A stretch of DNA of 10,207 nucleotides from an uncultured Selenomonadaceae bacterium (GCA_905236255.1 CAJOPK010000257.1:1-10207); one strand, 5' to 3'. Positions 1 through 7,862 are shown, counted from the first letter of the stretch. Numbers and translations are program-made. Notes: a model not told the origin generated them from the letters alone.

Positions 1-43
1 ATATTTCACTAAAAAATATTTGTTTGCAAAAAAAATTTTTCGA
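1..43. other. Sequence downstream of trkH, no gene seen
   Basis: This short A/T-rich edge follows the trkH stop codon. On the minus strand it contains runs of T, but I see no GC-rich stem in front of them, so a rho-independent terminator cannot be claimed. The operon may continue or terminate beyond the window edge. Confidence 0.4.
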
Positions 44-1579
44 TTACCAGCCGAGCCTTCTGCCGCGCAAATTTTTTAATCCGGCGACGACAATAAGCAA
101 AGCAAAAATTTCAACCCGCCCGATTATAAGGACAAACATGCAAAAGATTTTTCCGAAAATCGAAAGTTGCAAAAAATTTTCCGCTCCGCAAATTCCCGGC
201 AAATTCCCCACATTGGTAAGGCAGGCGGTTACCATTGCCACCGATTCCGAAAAAGAAGTGTTCGCATCAATACTCAAAATCCCGGCACAAATGAAAAGCG
301 TCACGGCGGAAAGAAAGAAAAATCCCAAAATCCTGCCGATTGTATCCGGAGGCACCGGAATTTTGTTTACCCGTATGGCGGTAAACATTTGCGGGTGCAA
401 AGTCTTTTTTATTTCGGTCTTTGTAAATTTCAGCAAAATCAAAATCCGCATGATTTTCAAGCCGCCGCTTATCGAGCCGATACTGCCGCCGATAATCGCC
501 GTCAAAAAAATCAAAAACCTGTCAAAATCATGTGCCGTTTCAATTTCGGCAAGTGATATTCCGGAAGTACTCATGAAAGAAATTACATGAAAAAGCGCGT
601 ATCTGAGAGCTATATTTCCGTCGGTAACAAATCCTTTCATCAAGACGCTGAAAAAAACAAAGCCGGTACAGATAAACATCACCGCCGCAAGAGTTTTGAC
701 TTCCGAATCTTTGAAAAACAATTTGACGGCGGCAAGAAATTCTCTTTTCAATTCAATCAAAAAAGCCTTCGGATCATTCGGCAAAATTTCGCGAATTTGA
801 GAGAAAGGCGGGATTATCGAATGAATTGTCCTGAAGTAAAGCAGAAAATTTCCGCAGGCAAGAAACATTGTTGCAGCCGCCGCATATTCGACGTAAAAAT
901 TATTTCTTTCCGGGAAAAAATCGCCGCCGCCCGTTGAAATGCAACGCATTGCCATCAAAAGAGAATCCCAAAAATTTAATCCCGCCGCCTTAAAAAGCAA
1001 AAATCCCGCTCCCGTCAATCCGGCGTAAATTTTCACCATTCGTCCGGCAAATTCGCGCATTTGCCCGAACATGGGACTGAAATTTTGTCCGCGCCGCAAA
1101 CTCAATGCAATTCCGAAATTTCCGCCGACTTCCGGCAAAATCGTAACGAGCATTACCAAAAAAATTAAAGACCCGTACCACATCTGCAAACTTTGCCAAA
1201 TCCGAAAAATATACGGCGCATTTGCCGGAATAAGTGACAATCCGGCGGAAGTGAAATTTGATACCGTTTCCAAAAATGAATTTGTTACCGAAAACCTTCC
1301 GCTCAAAATAAAAGGGATTGCTCCGAAAATTGCAACGATCGGATAAATGGTCAAAATTGAAAAAGCCGATTCCGTCACCGGCAATTTTTTTCGGTGATTT
1401 CTGCCGAGATACAAGAAAATCATTCCGAAAACAAGCGCAAAAATTCCGGTTATCGAAAACGAAAATATTGCCGGAAGTGAACGCATTTCAAAAACGGCGT
1501 AAAAAACCGGCGGAAAAAACATTATGGAAAATGCCGTCAAAACCTGTCCGTAAAAATGAAAAATTATATTCTTGTCCAT
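44..1579 (-). CDS. trkH: Trk-type potassium uptake transporter, membrane subunit TrkH
   Basis: This is the K+-translocating inner-membrane subunit of the Trk/Ktr/HKT superfamily. The protein has 511 residues, close to the usual TrkH length, and is almost entirely hydrophobic helices. The four pore-loop repeats that form the selectivity filter are visible, each with its filter glycine: SNFTSAGL (about 107-114), ISTGGGD (214-220), SFMSTSGI (334-341) and ACLTNVGN (452-459). The segment GGSIGSISGGLKIMR (364-378) matches the conserved stretch after the third pore loop. The ATG lies 6 bp after the trkA stop codon on the same strand. There is only a weak G-rich Shine-Dalgarno inside the trkA 3' end, so translation is probably coupled to trkA. 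TrkA next door is the expected regulatory partner. The pore glycines and the paired trkA make the assignment firm. Whether the complex is K+/H+ or K+/Na+ coupled cannot be read from sequence alone. Confidence 0.96.
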   Translation of the reverse strand: MDKNIIFHFYGQVLTAFSIMFFPPVFYAVFEMRSLPAIFSFSITGIFALVFGMIFLYLGRNHRKKLPVTESAFSILTIYPIVAIFGAIPFILSGRFSVTNSFLETVSNFTSAGLSLIPANAPYIFRIWQSLQMWYGSLIFLVMLVTILPEVGGNFGIALSLRRGQNFSPMFGQMREFAGRMVKIYAGLTGAGFLLFKAAGLNFWDSLLMAMRCISTGGGDFFPERNNFYVEYAAAATMFLACGNFLLYFRTIHSIIPPFSQIREILPNDPKAFLIELKREFLAAVKLFFKDSEVKTLAAVMFICTGFVFFSVLMKGFVTDGNIALRYALFHVISFMSTSGISLAEIETAHDFDRFLIFLTAIIGGSIGSISGGLKIMRILILLKFTKTEIKKTLHPQMFTAIRVNKIPVPPDTIGRILGFFFLSAVTLFICAGILSIDANTSFSESVAMVTACLTNVGNLPGICGAENFLQLSIFGKIFCMFVLIIGRVEIFALLIVVAGLKNLRGRRLGW

Positions 1580-1585
1580 TATCGT

Positions 1586-2935
1586 CTAATCGCCGACCCC
1601 GAAATATTTCATGGCCTCTTGAGCGTGTCCTCTCAAACAAAACAAAATTGTCCGATCTCCCGGCAAAAGGATTGTATGCCCGTTGGGAATTGCGGCAACT
1701 TTGTTTCTGACATACGCACAAACCAAAAAAGATTTCGGAAGTTTCAACTCCATCAATTTTTTTCCGGCAACTTCCGCACCTTCCCGGACGATAACTTCAA
1801 CCGCCTCAGCTTTTGCCCCTTCCAAAATTGAAACACGGGCACCCCCGCCGCGCCTTACAAATGCGAGAACTTCACCGGCGGAAAGAAGTCTGGCGGAAAT
1901 TACAACGTCAATACCGACCGTTTCAATTAAATCCGCATATTCCGTGCGATAAATTCTGACGATCGTTTTTTTTGCTCCCAAATGTTTTGCCAGAAGTGCG
2001 ATCATCAAATTTAACTTGTCGTCCTCCGTCAGACAAACAACCACATCGGCATTTGTCACTCCTTCCCGGACAAGCAGATCCAAATTCGTACCGTCGCCGT
2101 AAAGCACGATTCCGTCATCGGGCAAAATTCCGGCAACTTCCCGGCAGACTTCCGGATTTTTTTCGATAATTTTGACGGAAACGCCCAATTCACTCAACAT
2201 TATCGCAAGTGTTCTGCCGATTCTGCCGGCTCCCACAATCATAACGCGCTCAAGTTTTTTTGAATCCCGGCGAACAAATTTTGAACTGAATTTTTCTATT
2301 GCACCGGGAAAGCCGATAAAATAGGCATTGTCGCCCGGCTGAAAAAAATCGTCGCCGTGCGGAATAATCATTTGCCGATCTCTGAAAATCAATCCCGCCA
2401 AAACTCCGGTCGGCAATTTCAATTCTTTCAGAGGAATATTTGCAAGTTTGCTGTCCGATTTTATTTTGGCCTCAAACAGTCGAACTTTACCTTCCGCAAA
2501 ATCATCAACATTCAAGGCGGCGGGAGTCATCAAAATCCGGAAAATTTCATTCGCCGCAATAAGCTCCGGGTTAATCATTAAATCCGTATCGAAATTTTCG
2601 CGCAGATAATCGCCGGCCTCCGTAATAAATTGCATATCCCGGACGCGGGCAATCGTATGTTTTATTCCGTGCTTTTTCGCCAAAATGCAAGCTATCAAAT
2701 TTACTTCGTCAACTTCGGTCACGGCAATAAAAACGTCGGCACCTTCAACTTCCGGATCGTCCATTGTCACCGGACTTGCGCCGTTTGCAACCATTGTCAT
2801 AACGTCGAGCGTATCTTTTACCGCAGTCAGTTGACTTGCGTCTTTGTCGATAACGACGACCGAATGTTTGTCGCCTGTCAAAAGTTCGGCGATTGTATAA
2901 CCGAGTTTACCCGCGCCGACAATTACAATTCTCAT
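1586..2935 (-). CDS. trkA: Trk potassium transport regulatory subunit TrkA (two RCK domains)
   Basis: This is the cytoplasmic NAD(H)/nucleotide-binding gating subunit of the Trk K+ uptake complex. Its 449 residues form two tandem RCK units, as in E. coli-type TrkA and unlike the single-unit KtrA. The first Rossmann fold starts with GAGKLG (7-12) and has an acidic residue at the end of strand 2 in VVVIDKD (D30). The second has GAGRIG (235-240) with VKIIEKN (E258) and the YGDGTN turn (about 279-284). Each is followed by an RCK-C/TrkA-C domain, at about 150-215 and 366-440, both containing the ligand-fold motif PGD. The start ATG overlaps the stop of the upstream lipoprotein gene as ATGA (2932-2935), which indicates translational coupling. 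Only a poor Shine-Dalgarno precedes it. The gene is followed after 6 bp by trkH. Identity is very secure. Confidence 0.97.
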   Translation of the reverse strand: MRIVIVGAGKLGYTIAELLTGDKHSVVVIDKDASQLTAVKDTLDVMTMVANGASPVTMDDPEVEGADVFIAVTEVDEVNLIACILAKKHGIKHTIARVRDMQFITEAGDYLRENFDTDLMINPELIAANEIFRILMTPAALNVDDFAEGKVRLFEAKIKSDSKLANIPLKELKLPTGVLAGLIFRDRQMIIPHGDDFFQPGDNAYFIGFPGAIEKFSSKFVRRDSKKLERVMIVGAGRIGRTLAIMLSELGVSVKIIEKNPEVCREVAGILPDDGIVLYGDGTNLDLLVREGVTNADVVVCLTEDDKLNLMIALLAKHLGAKKTIVRIYRTEYADLIETVGIDVVISARLLSAGEVLAFVRRGGGARVSILEGAKAEAVEVIVREGAEVAGKKLMELKLPKSFLVCAYVRNKVAAIPNGHTILLPGDRTILFCLRGHAQEAMKYFGVGD

Positions 2936-4146
2936 TTTTCGCCACTCTGCTTCTTCACGCAGTCCTCAAGTTTTGTTTTGTTGTCCGAAATAATTTTGTT
3001 GGTAGTATTAACTTCCGCAGCCTTTTGAATTTCTTCCAAAGCCTCCGAATATTTTTTCCGGCGGAACAGGGCAATCGCAATTTCGTTGTGTGCATCGACA
3101 AATCTGTCCTCAATTTCAAGGGCGGCGCGAAAATCATTTATCGCATCTTCATAAAGTTTTTTCGCAAGTTTCAAACGCCCGCGATTATAGTAAGCGGAAT
3201 CCGTCTTTGAATCAATTTGCAAATATTTGTCGTAAGTTTTTATCGCGTCGTCCGGGCGGTTCATCTTTTCAAAAGTAATCGCGGAATTGAAAAGGACTTC
3301 CGTCAAATTCGGATTTATTTCCAAAGCCTTTTGAAAATCTTCCTGCGCCTTTCGATAATCCTTCCGCGCAAAATATACAAGTCCGCGTTCGTTGTAAGCC
3401 GACGCTTTGTCATCGTCAAAAGAAATTTTAAATTCCGCCGCCTCAAAAGATTCGTCGCTTGCGTCCGGAGTAAGTGCCTGTTGCCAAAGTTGCAAAATTT
3501 CATGCCCGTAGCGATTTCCGGGAACAGCCCAAACTCCGTTTAATCCCGTCCAGGTTTTTATCTTGCCGAATATTTGAGGACGAAATTTTTTTATAAGTTC
3601 ATAGCGCGGATCGACAACTTCAATATTCGGCTTTCTGACGGAAGTATAAGCCAAAAGATGCTGAACGTGTGCACGCGCTCCCATTCTCGGCGTTTCAAAA
3701 ACTGCGCCGGGCTCTTTGTTGCCGGTTGCTCCCAAGCCGCAATAATTGTTTTGATCCGGCGAAACGTCCCCGCCGTAATTCCAAGTGCCGGTTTCTTTTA
3801 TCGCCTGACAAATTGCAACGTCTGCCCGTATACCTTCCCGTCCGGCCTCTTCATAATAAATTTGAACAAGTTCTCTGACCGTGCAATTTAATTTCGGATT
3901 GGGATTGCGATTGTTTATAAATTTAATCATTTGATCCGCCGTTGCCGTCGGAAGTCCCAAAATTGTTATATTTTCCGGCTTTTCGTTAAGGACGATTAAA
4001 GGCGTATCCCTTGCCGGTGATTCCGTCAAAACGGTTGCCTTCAATTTCTTCTTGTCAAATTTAATTTTTTCGCTTTCGGCTGAAGTGCAAGCCGTCAACG
4101 AAAATACAAAAATCGCCGTCAATATCAGACAAAAAATCTTTCTCAT
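2932..4146 (-). CDS. Lipoprotein with glucosaminidase domain and TPR repeats
   Basis: This is a predicted secreted lipoprotein of 404 residues. It starts with a lysine/arginine-led hydrophobic signal and a lipobox LTAC with the lipidated Cys at residue 20. Residues about 90-225 resemble the glucosaminidase (FlgJ/LytG-like, GH73-related) family. AICQAIKETG contains the likely catalytic glutamate E118, followed by the typical GGDVSPDQNNYCGLGATG stretch (125-142), RMGARAHVQHLLAY (154-167) and WAVPGNRYGHEI (206-217). Family members cleave peptidoglycan glycan strands at N-acetylglucosamine. Residues about 247-382 are roughly four TPR units (for example AYNERGLVYFARKDYRKAQ), which probably bind a protein partner. 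I chose the ATG at 4146 rather than the in-frame TTG at 4152 because GAGAGGG then stands about 10 nt upstream. It is first in the operon with trkA and trkH, so wall remodelling and K+/turgor control may be co-expressed. Activity is inferred, and it may be a binding protein rather than an enzyme. Confidence 0.88.
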   Translation of the reverse strand: MRKIFCLILTAIFVFSLTACTSAESEKIKFDKKKLKATVLTESPARDTPLIVLNEKPENITILGLPTATADQMIKFINNRNPNPKLNCTVRELVQIYYEEAGREGIRADVAICQAIKETGTWNYGGDVSPDQNNYCGLGATGNKEPGAVFETPRMGARAHVQHLLAYTSVRKPNIEVVDPRYELIKKFRPQIFGKIKTWTGLNGVWAVPGNRYGHEILQLWQQALTPDASDESFEAAEFKISFDDDKASAYNERGLVYFARKDYRKAQEDFQKALEINPNLTEVLFNSAITFEKMNRPDDAIKTYDKYLQIDSKTDSAYYNRGRLKLAKKLYEDAINDFRAALEIEDRFVDAHNEIAIALFRRKKYSEALEEIQKAAEVNTTNKIISDNKTKLEDCVKKQSGEK

Positions 4147-4212
4147 TTTCAAAATACCCTCTCAAAAATTTGTTTTAACGGACTCTGCAAAAAAATAATC
4201 CGCCGAAATTTG

Positions 4213-4310
4213 TTTTTTCTGCCAACGTCCGAATTCCCCTGCAAAAAATTGAACAGAAAAATTCTGCCGGCAATTTTCTTGCAGGTTAATATTGAATTTG
4301 GCAGAAAAGA
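4213..4310. repeat. Large imperfect inverted repeat in divergent intergenic region
   Basis: The outer arms are TTTTCTGCCAA (4215-4225) and TTGGCAGAAAA (4298-4308), an 11-bp perfect pair extendable by two positions with a wobble. The inner arms are 4238-4251 and 4271-4285, two perfect 7-bp pairs separated by a one-base bulge. A small CAGAA/TTCTG hairpin (4254-4266) sits at the apex. Outer and inner pairs share the same centre, about 4261.5. Weaker symmetry continues outward: GCGGATTATTTTT on the minus strand (4203 back to 4191) mirrors GCGGAATAATTT on the plus strand (4325-4336), so the whole dyad covers about 4188-4336. It fills most of the space between the lipoprotein-trk operon and the exporter gene. 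It could be a regulatory site, a structured leader or an old inverted duplication or miniature element. Confidence 0.8.
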
Positions 4311-4320
4311 AAAGTAAATT
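4292..4320 (+). promoter_or_regulatory. Candidate sigma-70 promoter for the ThrE-family gene
   Basis: TTGAAT (4292-4297) and TAAATT (4315-4320) are separated by 17 nt, each matching four of six consensus positions. Transcription would begin near 4327, leaving a leader of about 48 nt before the ATG. The right arm of the large inverted repeat lies inside the spacer, so anything binding the dyad would affect this promoter. In such A/T-rich DNA, matches of this quality can arise by chance. Confidence 0.3.
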
Positions 4321-4374
4321 ATTTGCGGAATAATTTCAGCCGATATTGTCAACAAGAATTTTTGAGCGGAGAAA

Positions 4375-5727
4375 ATGGATTACAAAAGTTATTATCTCGA
4401 ACAGCAGGAACTTTTGAAAGTTGCCTTTGCCGAAATAGGAAAGAAGTCCGAAATTTTACTTTCCGCCGGTCAACTTTTAATGGAAAACGGCGCGGATACA
4501 AACAGACTTATTCGCGATATGAAAAGAATTGCGGCGTATATGGGTATCCCGGAAGAAAAATTTCACCTTCACATAATGTATACGACTTTAATGCTTAACA
4601 TAAGCGACGAAAACCATTCACACACATCTTTCCGAAAATGTATCAAGCACGCAATCGACATGAGGATAATTTATGCCGTCAGCAAATTGACATGGCGGGC
4701 GATGCGTGAACATTATACGCTTGACGAATTTGCCGACAATTTGAACGCAATCCGGACGCAGGGAAAATTTTATTCCGATTGGCAAACGGATTTGGCAACC
4801 GGAGCGGCTTGCGGAGGAGTTTGCGCGCTTTTCGGCGGTGATTTTGCGGCAATGTTTTACACAATGCTTTCCGCCGTTGTAGGGCGGTTCGTTCACAGAC
4901 AATGTGCAAAAGCCGGAATAAATTCTTATGTCGGAATTGCCTTCACCGCTTTTGCCGCATCGATCGCCGCATACCTTTTTCATTTTTTGCCGACCGCCAC
5001 TCCTTGGCATCCCCTTATTGCCTGTACGATCTTTTTGGTGCCGGGAATACCGCTGATAAACGGTCTTAACGATATGCTGAACACTTTTTTGATAAGCGGG
5101 GCGTCACGTTTTCTTCATACTTTGATGATAATCGGCGGAATGACTTTCGGAATAATCTTTGCGATAAAACTCTGCGCGGCGGAAGATTTTATTTCCGTCC
5201 CGATAATCCCGGACAACAACCATTTACTTTTTGCGATTGCCGCAACGGTCGCCGCCGCAGGTTTTTCGGTTTTGTTCGACCTGCCGCCGCGCCTGCTTTT
5301 TGCGGCGAGTATGGGCGGGATTTTGTGTGTTTGCACGCGAAATTTTTTTATATTTAATCTCGGTCTTTCGCCGGAAACGGGAGCTTTTGCCGGTGCAACT
5401 TTGGTCAGTGTCATTTCAATAAAAGCCGTTCATTGGCTGCATACCCCGACGCAGGTTCTGATTTTTCCGGCGGTAATTCCGCTTGTTCCGGGCGTTTTGA
5501 TTTACCGGTTGCTTTTCGCAATAATAAACATTCGCACACTTTCATTTGATCAACTTTTGTCCGCCGTTCAATCCGGAGTCGATGCGGCACTGATAATTTT
5601 GGGAATTGCGATCGGCGCGGCAATGCCGGGAATTTTTGCGGAAAGAAAATTTAATCGGCGAAAGTTGGAAGAACAGGAAAAACTTTTGAGCGAAATTTTC
5701 ACGGCGGACAGCTTTTACACCAAATAA
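4375..5727 (+). CDS. thrE: Threonine/serine exporter, ThrE family (fused DUF1212 + DUF3815 type)
   Basis: This is a predicted inner-membrane exporter of threonine and serine, 450 residues. The soluble N-terminal part (about 25-135) has LLMENGADTNRLIRDMKRIA (35-54), a version of the conserved ENGA-x-x-x-R motif of the ThrE domain. The membrane half begins near 140 with ATGAACGGVCALFGG. It carries the hallmark LVPGIPLINGLNDML (221-235) and closes the first five-helix unit near residue 265. A second membrane unit (about 283-420) matches the DUF3815-type half, with a repeat of the motif in IPLVPGVLIYR (368-378). Full-length single-chain ThrE proteins contain both halves, as here; many Firmicutes split them into two genes. 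A GGAG precedes the ATG at a short distance of about 5 nt. It stands alone on the plus strand, divergent from the trk operon and convergent with the glycosyltransferase gene. Substrate is inferred from the family. Confidence 0.92.
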   Translation: MDYKSYYLEQQELLKVAFAEIGKKSEILLSAGQLLMENGADTNRLIRDMKRIAAYMGIPEEKFHLHIMYTTLMLNISDENHSHTSFRKCIKHAIDMRIIYAVSKLTWRAMREHYTLDEFADNLNAIRTQGKFYSDWQTDLATGAACGGVCALFGGDFAAMFYTMLSAVVGRFVHRQCAKAGINSYVGIAFTAFAASIAAYLFHFLPTATPWHPLIACTIFLVPGIPLINGLNDMLNTFLISGASRFLHTLMIIGGMTFGIIFAIKLCAAEDFISVPIIPDNNHLLFAIAATVAAAGFSVLFDLPPRLLFAASMGGILCVCTRNFFIFNLGLSPETGAFAGATLVSVISIKAVHWLHTPTQVLIFPAVIPLVPGVLIYRLLFAIINIRTLSFDQLLSAVQSGVDAALIILGIAIGAAMPGIFAERKFNRRKLEEQEKLLSEIFTADSFYTK

Positions 5728-5743
5728 ATTTTCGATTGCATTT

Positions 5744-6877
5744 TCAGCGACCGACAAAAATATTTTCGATTCTCTTTGCAAAGTTCACCGGCGAGAACTC
5801 CTCCCCCGCCGCCTTTAAATTCCGGGAATAGATTTTTTCGTTTTCGTCAAAATTATTTATAAAATCCTCCAAAACCTTTGCAAGTCCGTCAAGATCTCCG
5901 CTTTCAAAAGTTTCCCCGATTTTAAACATTTGAAAAACTTCCGGATTCATGTCGTTGCTTGCAATTACCGGCTTGCCGAAACCTATTGCGGTAAAAAGCA
6001 TGCCTCCCCAGTGATATTTGTATCGCGGGGAAGAATACGGCATCAACAGCGCATCGACTTCCGAAATTGCCTTTTGCCATTGTGCGCCGATAAGCCCCTT
6101 GTGAATAAATTCCAAGCCGGGAAATTTTTTATATTTTGCGATAATCCTTTCAAATTCTTCCGCATCTTCTTCGTGCATTGTTGATCCCTGCACAATCAAT
6201 TTGACTTTTCTATTGTATTTGCCGTTCACGAAAACATTAAGCAAATCCTGAAGTTTTTTCTCCCGCCGATACTGTCCGAAAAATCCGACGGTCAAGATTT
6301 TGTTTTTGTGTGCCGGCGAAAAATCTTTCAAGTCCCGCCCGGTATAAGTCGGCGGATAAATCGTGTGAACATTAGCCGGCTTTTGTCCGAAAATATCTTT
6401 TGCAAAAGTCAAAACCGTCGGCTTGATATTTTTGTAAGGCAGAAGTTTTTCGGATTCCCGGATAAATTTCGGAGCCTCGTCCGGATTTATTCCGTGCAGA
6501 ACAAAAATCACCGGCACTTCAATTTTTCGCAAGCCGCTGTGATTCAATGCCCGCAAATATCTGTAAGTTGAAGTGGGAATTATCAGCGCGTCAAAATTTT
6601 TTTGTTCCGAAAACAGCCTGTGATACCACCGCTGACGATTTATTTCACGTTTTGCCGCCGCAACAATTTTTTTGATTCCCCGCGAATGATCGTAAGTCAC
6701 CGCGTCCCCGTCAATTTTTGTAACGGGTACGCCGTAATCGAATTGAAATTTAAAATTTTCCGGAACATAGAAAAATACTTCATGACCGAGTGCGCGCAAT
6801 TCTTCGACAAGTATTCTGTCAAATTCGACCTCATGACCTCCGGGAGTCATTATGTTTTCAAAAATTGCGACTCTCAT
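5744..6877 (-). CDS. Glycosyltransferase, GT4-like (GT-B fold)
   Basis: This is a predicted cytoplasmic, retaining nucleotide-sugar glycosyltransferase of 377 residues. The N-terminal Rossmann half begins MRVAIFENIMTPGGHEVEFD, with the glycine loop at 12-14. The C-terminal half begins near VGFFGQYRREKKLQDLL (197-213). It contains the donor-binding region VDALLMPYSSPRYKY (274-288) and then WGGMLFTAIGFGKPVIAS (290-307), which matches the GT4 region ending in G-x-PV-IA. The classical first Glu of the E-x7-E motif is not obvious. I chose the ATG at 6877 because it overlaps the upstream stop as ATGA (6874-6877) and has GGGGAGGG (6887-6894) 9 nt upstream. A longer in-frame reading to 7072 would overlap the neighbouring gene by about 200 bp. 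It is coupled to the VirK-family gene, which suggests surface glycan synthesis, but donor and acceptor are unknown. Only 16 bp separate its stop from the exporter stop, and I see no clear terminator between them. Confidence 0.87.
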   Translation of the reverse strand: MRVAIFENIMTPGGHEVEFDRILVEELRALGHEVFFYVPENFKFQFDYGVPVTKIDGDAVTYDHSRGIKKIVAAAKREINRQRWYHRLFSEQKNFDALIIPTSTYRYLRALNHSGLRKIEVPVIFVLHGINPDEAPKFIRESEKLLPYKNIKPTVLTFAKDIFGQKPANVHTIYPPTYTGRDLKDFSPAHKNKILTVGFFGQYRREKKLQDLLNVFVNGKYNRKVKLIVQGSTMHEEDAEEFERIIAKYKKFPGLEFIHKGLIGAQWQKAISEVDALLMPYSSPRYKYHWGGMLFTAIGFGKPVIASNDMNPEVFQMFKIGETFESGDLDGLAKVLEDFINNFDENEKIYSRNLKAAGEEFSPVNFAKRIENIFVGR

Positions 6878-7812
6878 TTCAAGTCGCCCTCCCCGCAAAA
6901 ATTTTTTATGTTTTTCGCGATCGTTTCGTCCAATTCGTCCAAAAGTGCAAAACGTCTGCGATAAACCGCTCTTTTTCGTACCGGAATTTCTTCGTCGGAT
7001 TTTCTCTTTTCGACAATCGGCAGGGAATAAAATCTTTTGTCGTTCGTCGGAATACCGCCGCACTCTTCCCAAAAATCCCCGAAAGAAGTTTTCAATTTTC
7101 GGTCACTGCGAATATGATTGTTTGCATAATATCCTTCATTTGTCACTGCGAAAATTTTTTTCAAGCCCAGCGAACGTGCCAAAGATTGTGCGGAATAGAG
7201 AATAAGATTTTTCGTCCGGTAAGAGTGGCATTTTTTTGTTATTGTCTTTACCAATTCTTTTGCGTCTTCGACATTCGGACCCTGCATTGCCCCGATCCAC
7301 ATTGCCGGCTCTCCTGTCGAATTTCCGACATCAACCAAATTATCCGGCGCAATCCAAAACATTATTTGATAGATTGAAATATCGGTCGCCAATTTCAGAG
7401 AGGCAAGACCTTCTTTTCTCTGTCCGGGTTCGGAACAGAACCAAAGGTGCATATCTTCCAAATCTTCGCCGAGCGGCATTTTCCAGAGTTCGATATGTTC
7501 ATCTCCGTAAAGTCTTTTCAAAAAATTTTCGTCAAAAGATTTTACGCAAAAATTCATATGCTCCTCAATAAGTCTGATTCTTTGTTCAAAGGTTGACTTG
7601 TGATAAAAAAATGCACGAGTCGCCTGCTCATAAACAAAAGGATAGCCGGCGGCAATTTCCTTTAAAATTTCGGAGCGCGAAAAAAATTCTTCCATTCCGC
7701 TCATTCGTTGCGGGTGAAGGCAACACCGGGCAACAAAAACCGCAAATCTGTGGGCTTCACGCGGATTGTCGATATTGTAAATTTTTTTCCCGAGTTCGAT
7801 GAAGTTGGTCAT
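6874..7812 (-). CDS. VirK/YbjX family protein (DUF535)
   Basis: The protein has 312 residues, a typical length for this family, with no signal peptide or membrane helix. Recognisable family segments are MWIGAMQGP (171-179), ITKKCHSYRTKNLILYSAQS (191-210), IFAVTNEGYYANNHIRSD (220-237), SFGDFWEECGG (243-253), FYSLP (261-265) and the basic KRAVYRRRFALLDEL (280-294). VirK/YbjX proteins of enterobacteria and Campylobacter are linked to virulence, surface protein display and resistance to antimicrobial peptides, but no biochemical activity is established. Here the gene is the first of a two-gene unit with a glycosyltransferase, overlapping it by 4 bp, and it lies next to the outer-membrane porin gene. 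This fits an envelope role by inference. Its ribosome binding site (GCGGGA before TTTTATG) is modest and may be hidden in a hairpin. I found no convincing promoter between it and the porin terminator. Confidence 0.88.
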   Translation of the reverse strand: MTNFIELGKKIYNIDNPREAHRFAVFVARCCLHPQRMSGMEEFFSRSEILKEIAAGYPFVYEQATRAFFYHKSTFEQRIRLIEEHMNFCVKSFDENFLKRLYGDEHIELWKMPLGEDLEDMHLWFCSEPGQRKEGLASLKLATDISIYQIMFWIAPDNLVDVGNSTGEPAMWIGAMQGPNVEDAKELVKTITKKCHSYRTKNLILYSAQSLARSLGLKKIFAVTNEGYYANNHIRSDRKLKTSFGDFWEECGGIPTNDKRFYSLPIVEKRKSDEEIPVRKRAVYRRRFALLDELDETIAKNIKNFCGEGDLK

Positions 7813-7816
7813 AAAA

Positions 7817-7862
7817 TCCCGCTTTCATTTTGATTTTTGCCGATTTATTCTTCCAAGCGGGA
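7817..7862 (-). promoter_or_regulatory. Possible RBS-sequestering hairpin before the VirK-family gene
   Basis: On the minus strand, TCCCGCTT (7862-7855) is the exact complement of AAGCGGGA (7824-7817), with 30 nt between them. The second arm contains the only G-rich stretch upstream of the ATG at 7812, so an RNA hairpin would cover the ribosome binding site. The stem is only 8 bp and the loop is long and A/T-rich, so a regulatory role is inference. Confidence 0.4.

Noticed and set aside
24..937. Plus-strand open frames of up to 188 codons opposite trkH
   Set aside because: They lie entirely antisense to a secure trkH gene, have low-complexity basic composition, and show no domain or ribosome binding site.
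4195..4225. Minus-strand promoter candidate TTGGCA / GATTAT for the lipoprotein-trk operon
   Set aside because: The spacer is 19 nt and the -10 match is poor. It may still be used, given the mirrored sequence, but I cannot support it as a feature.
5728..5743. Terminator between the convergent exporter and glycosyltransferase genes
   Set aside because: The 16-bp gap and its flanks show no stem followed by a T run on either strand.
6878..7072. A 65-residue N-terminal extension of the glycosyltransferase
   Set aside because: It would overlap the VirK-family gene in another frame. The ATG at 6877 has a good Shine-Dalgarno and begins exactly at the GT-B N-terminus.
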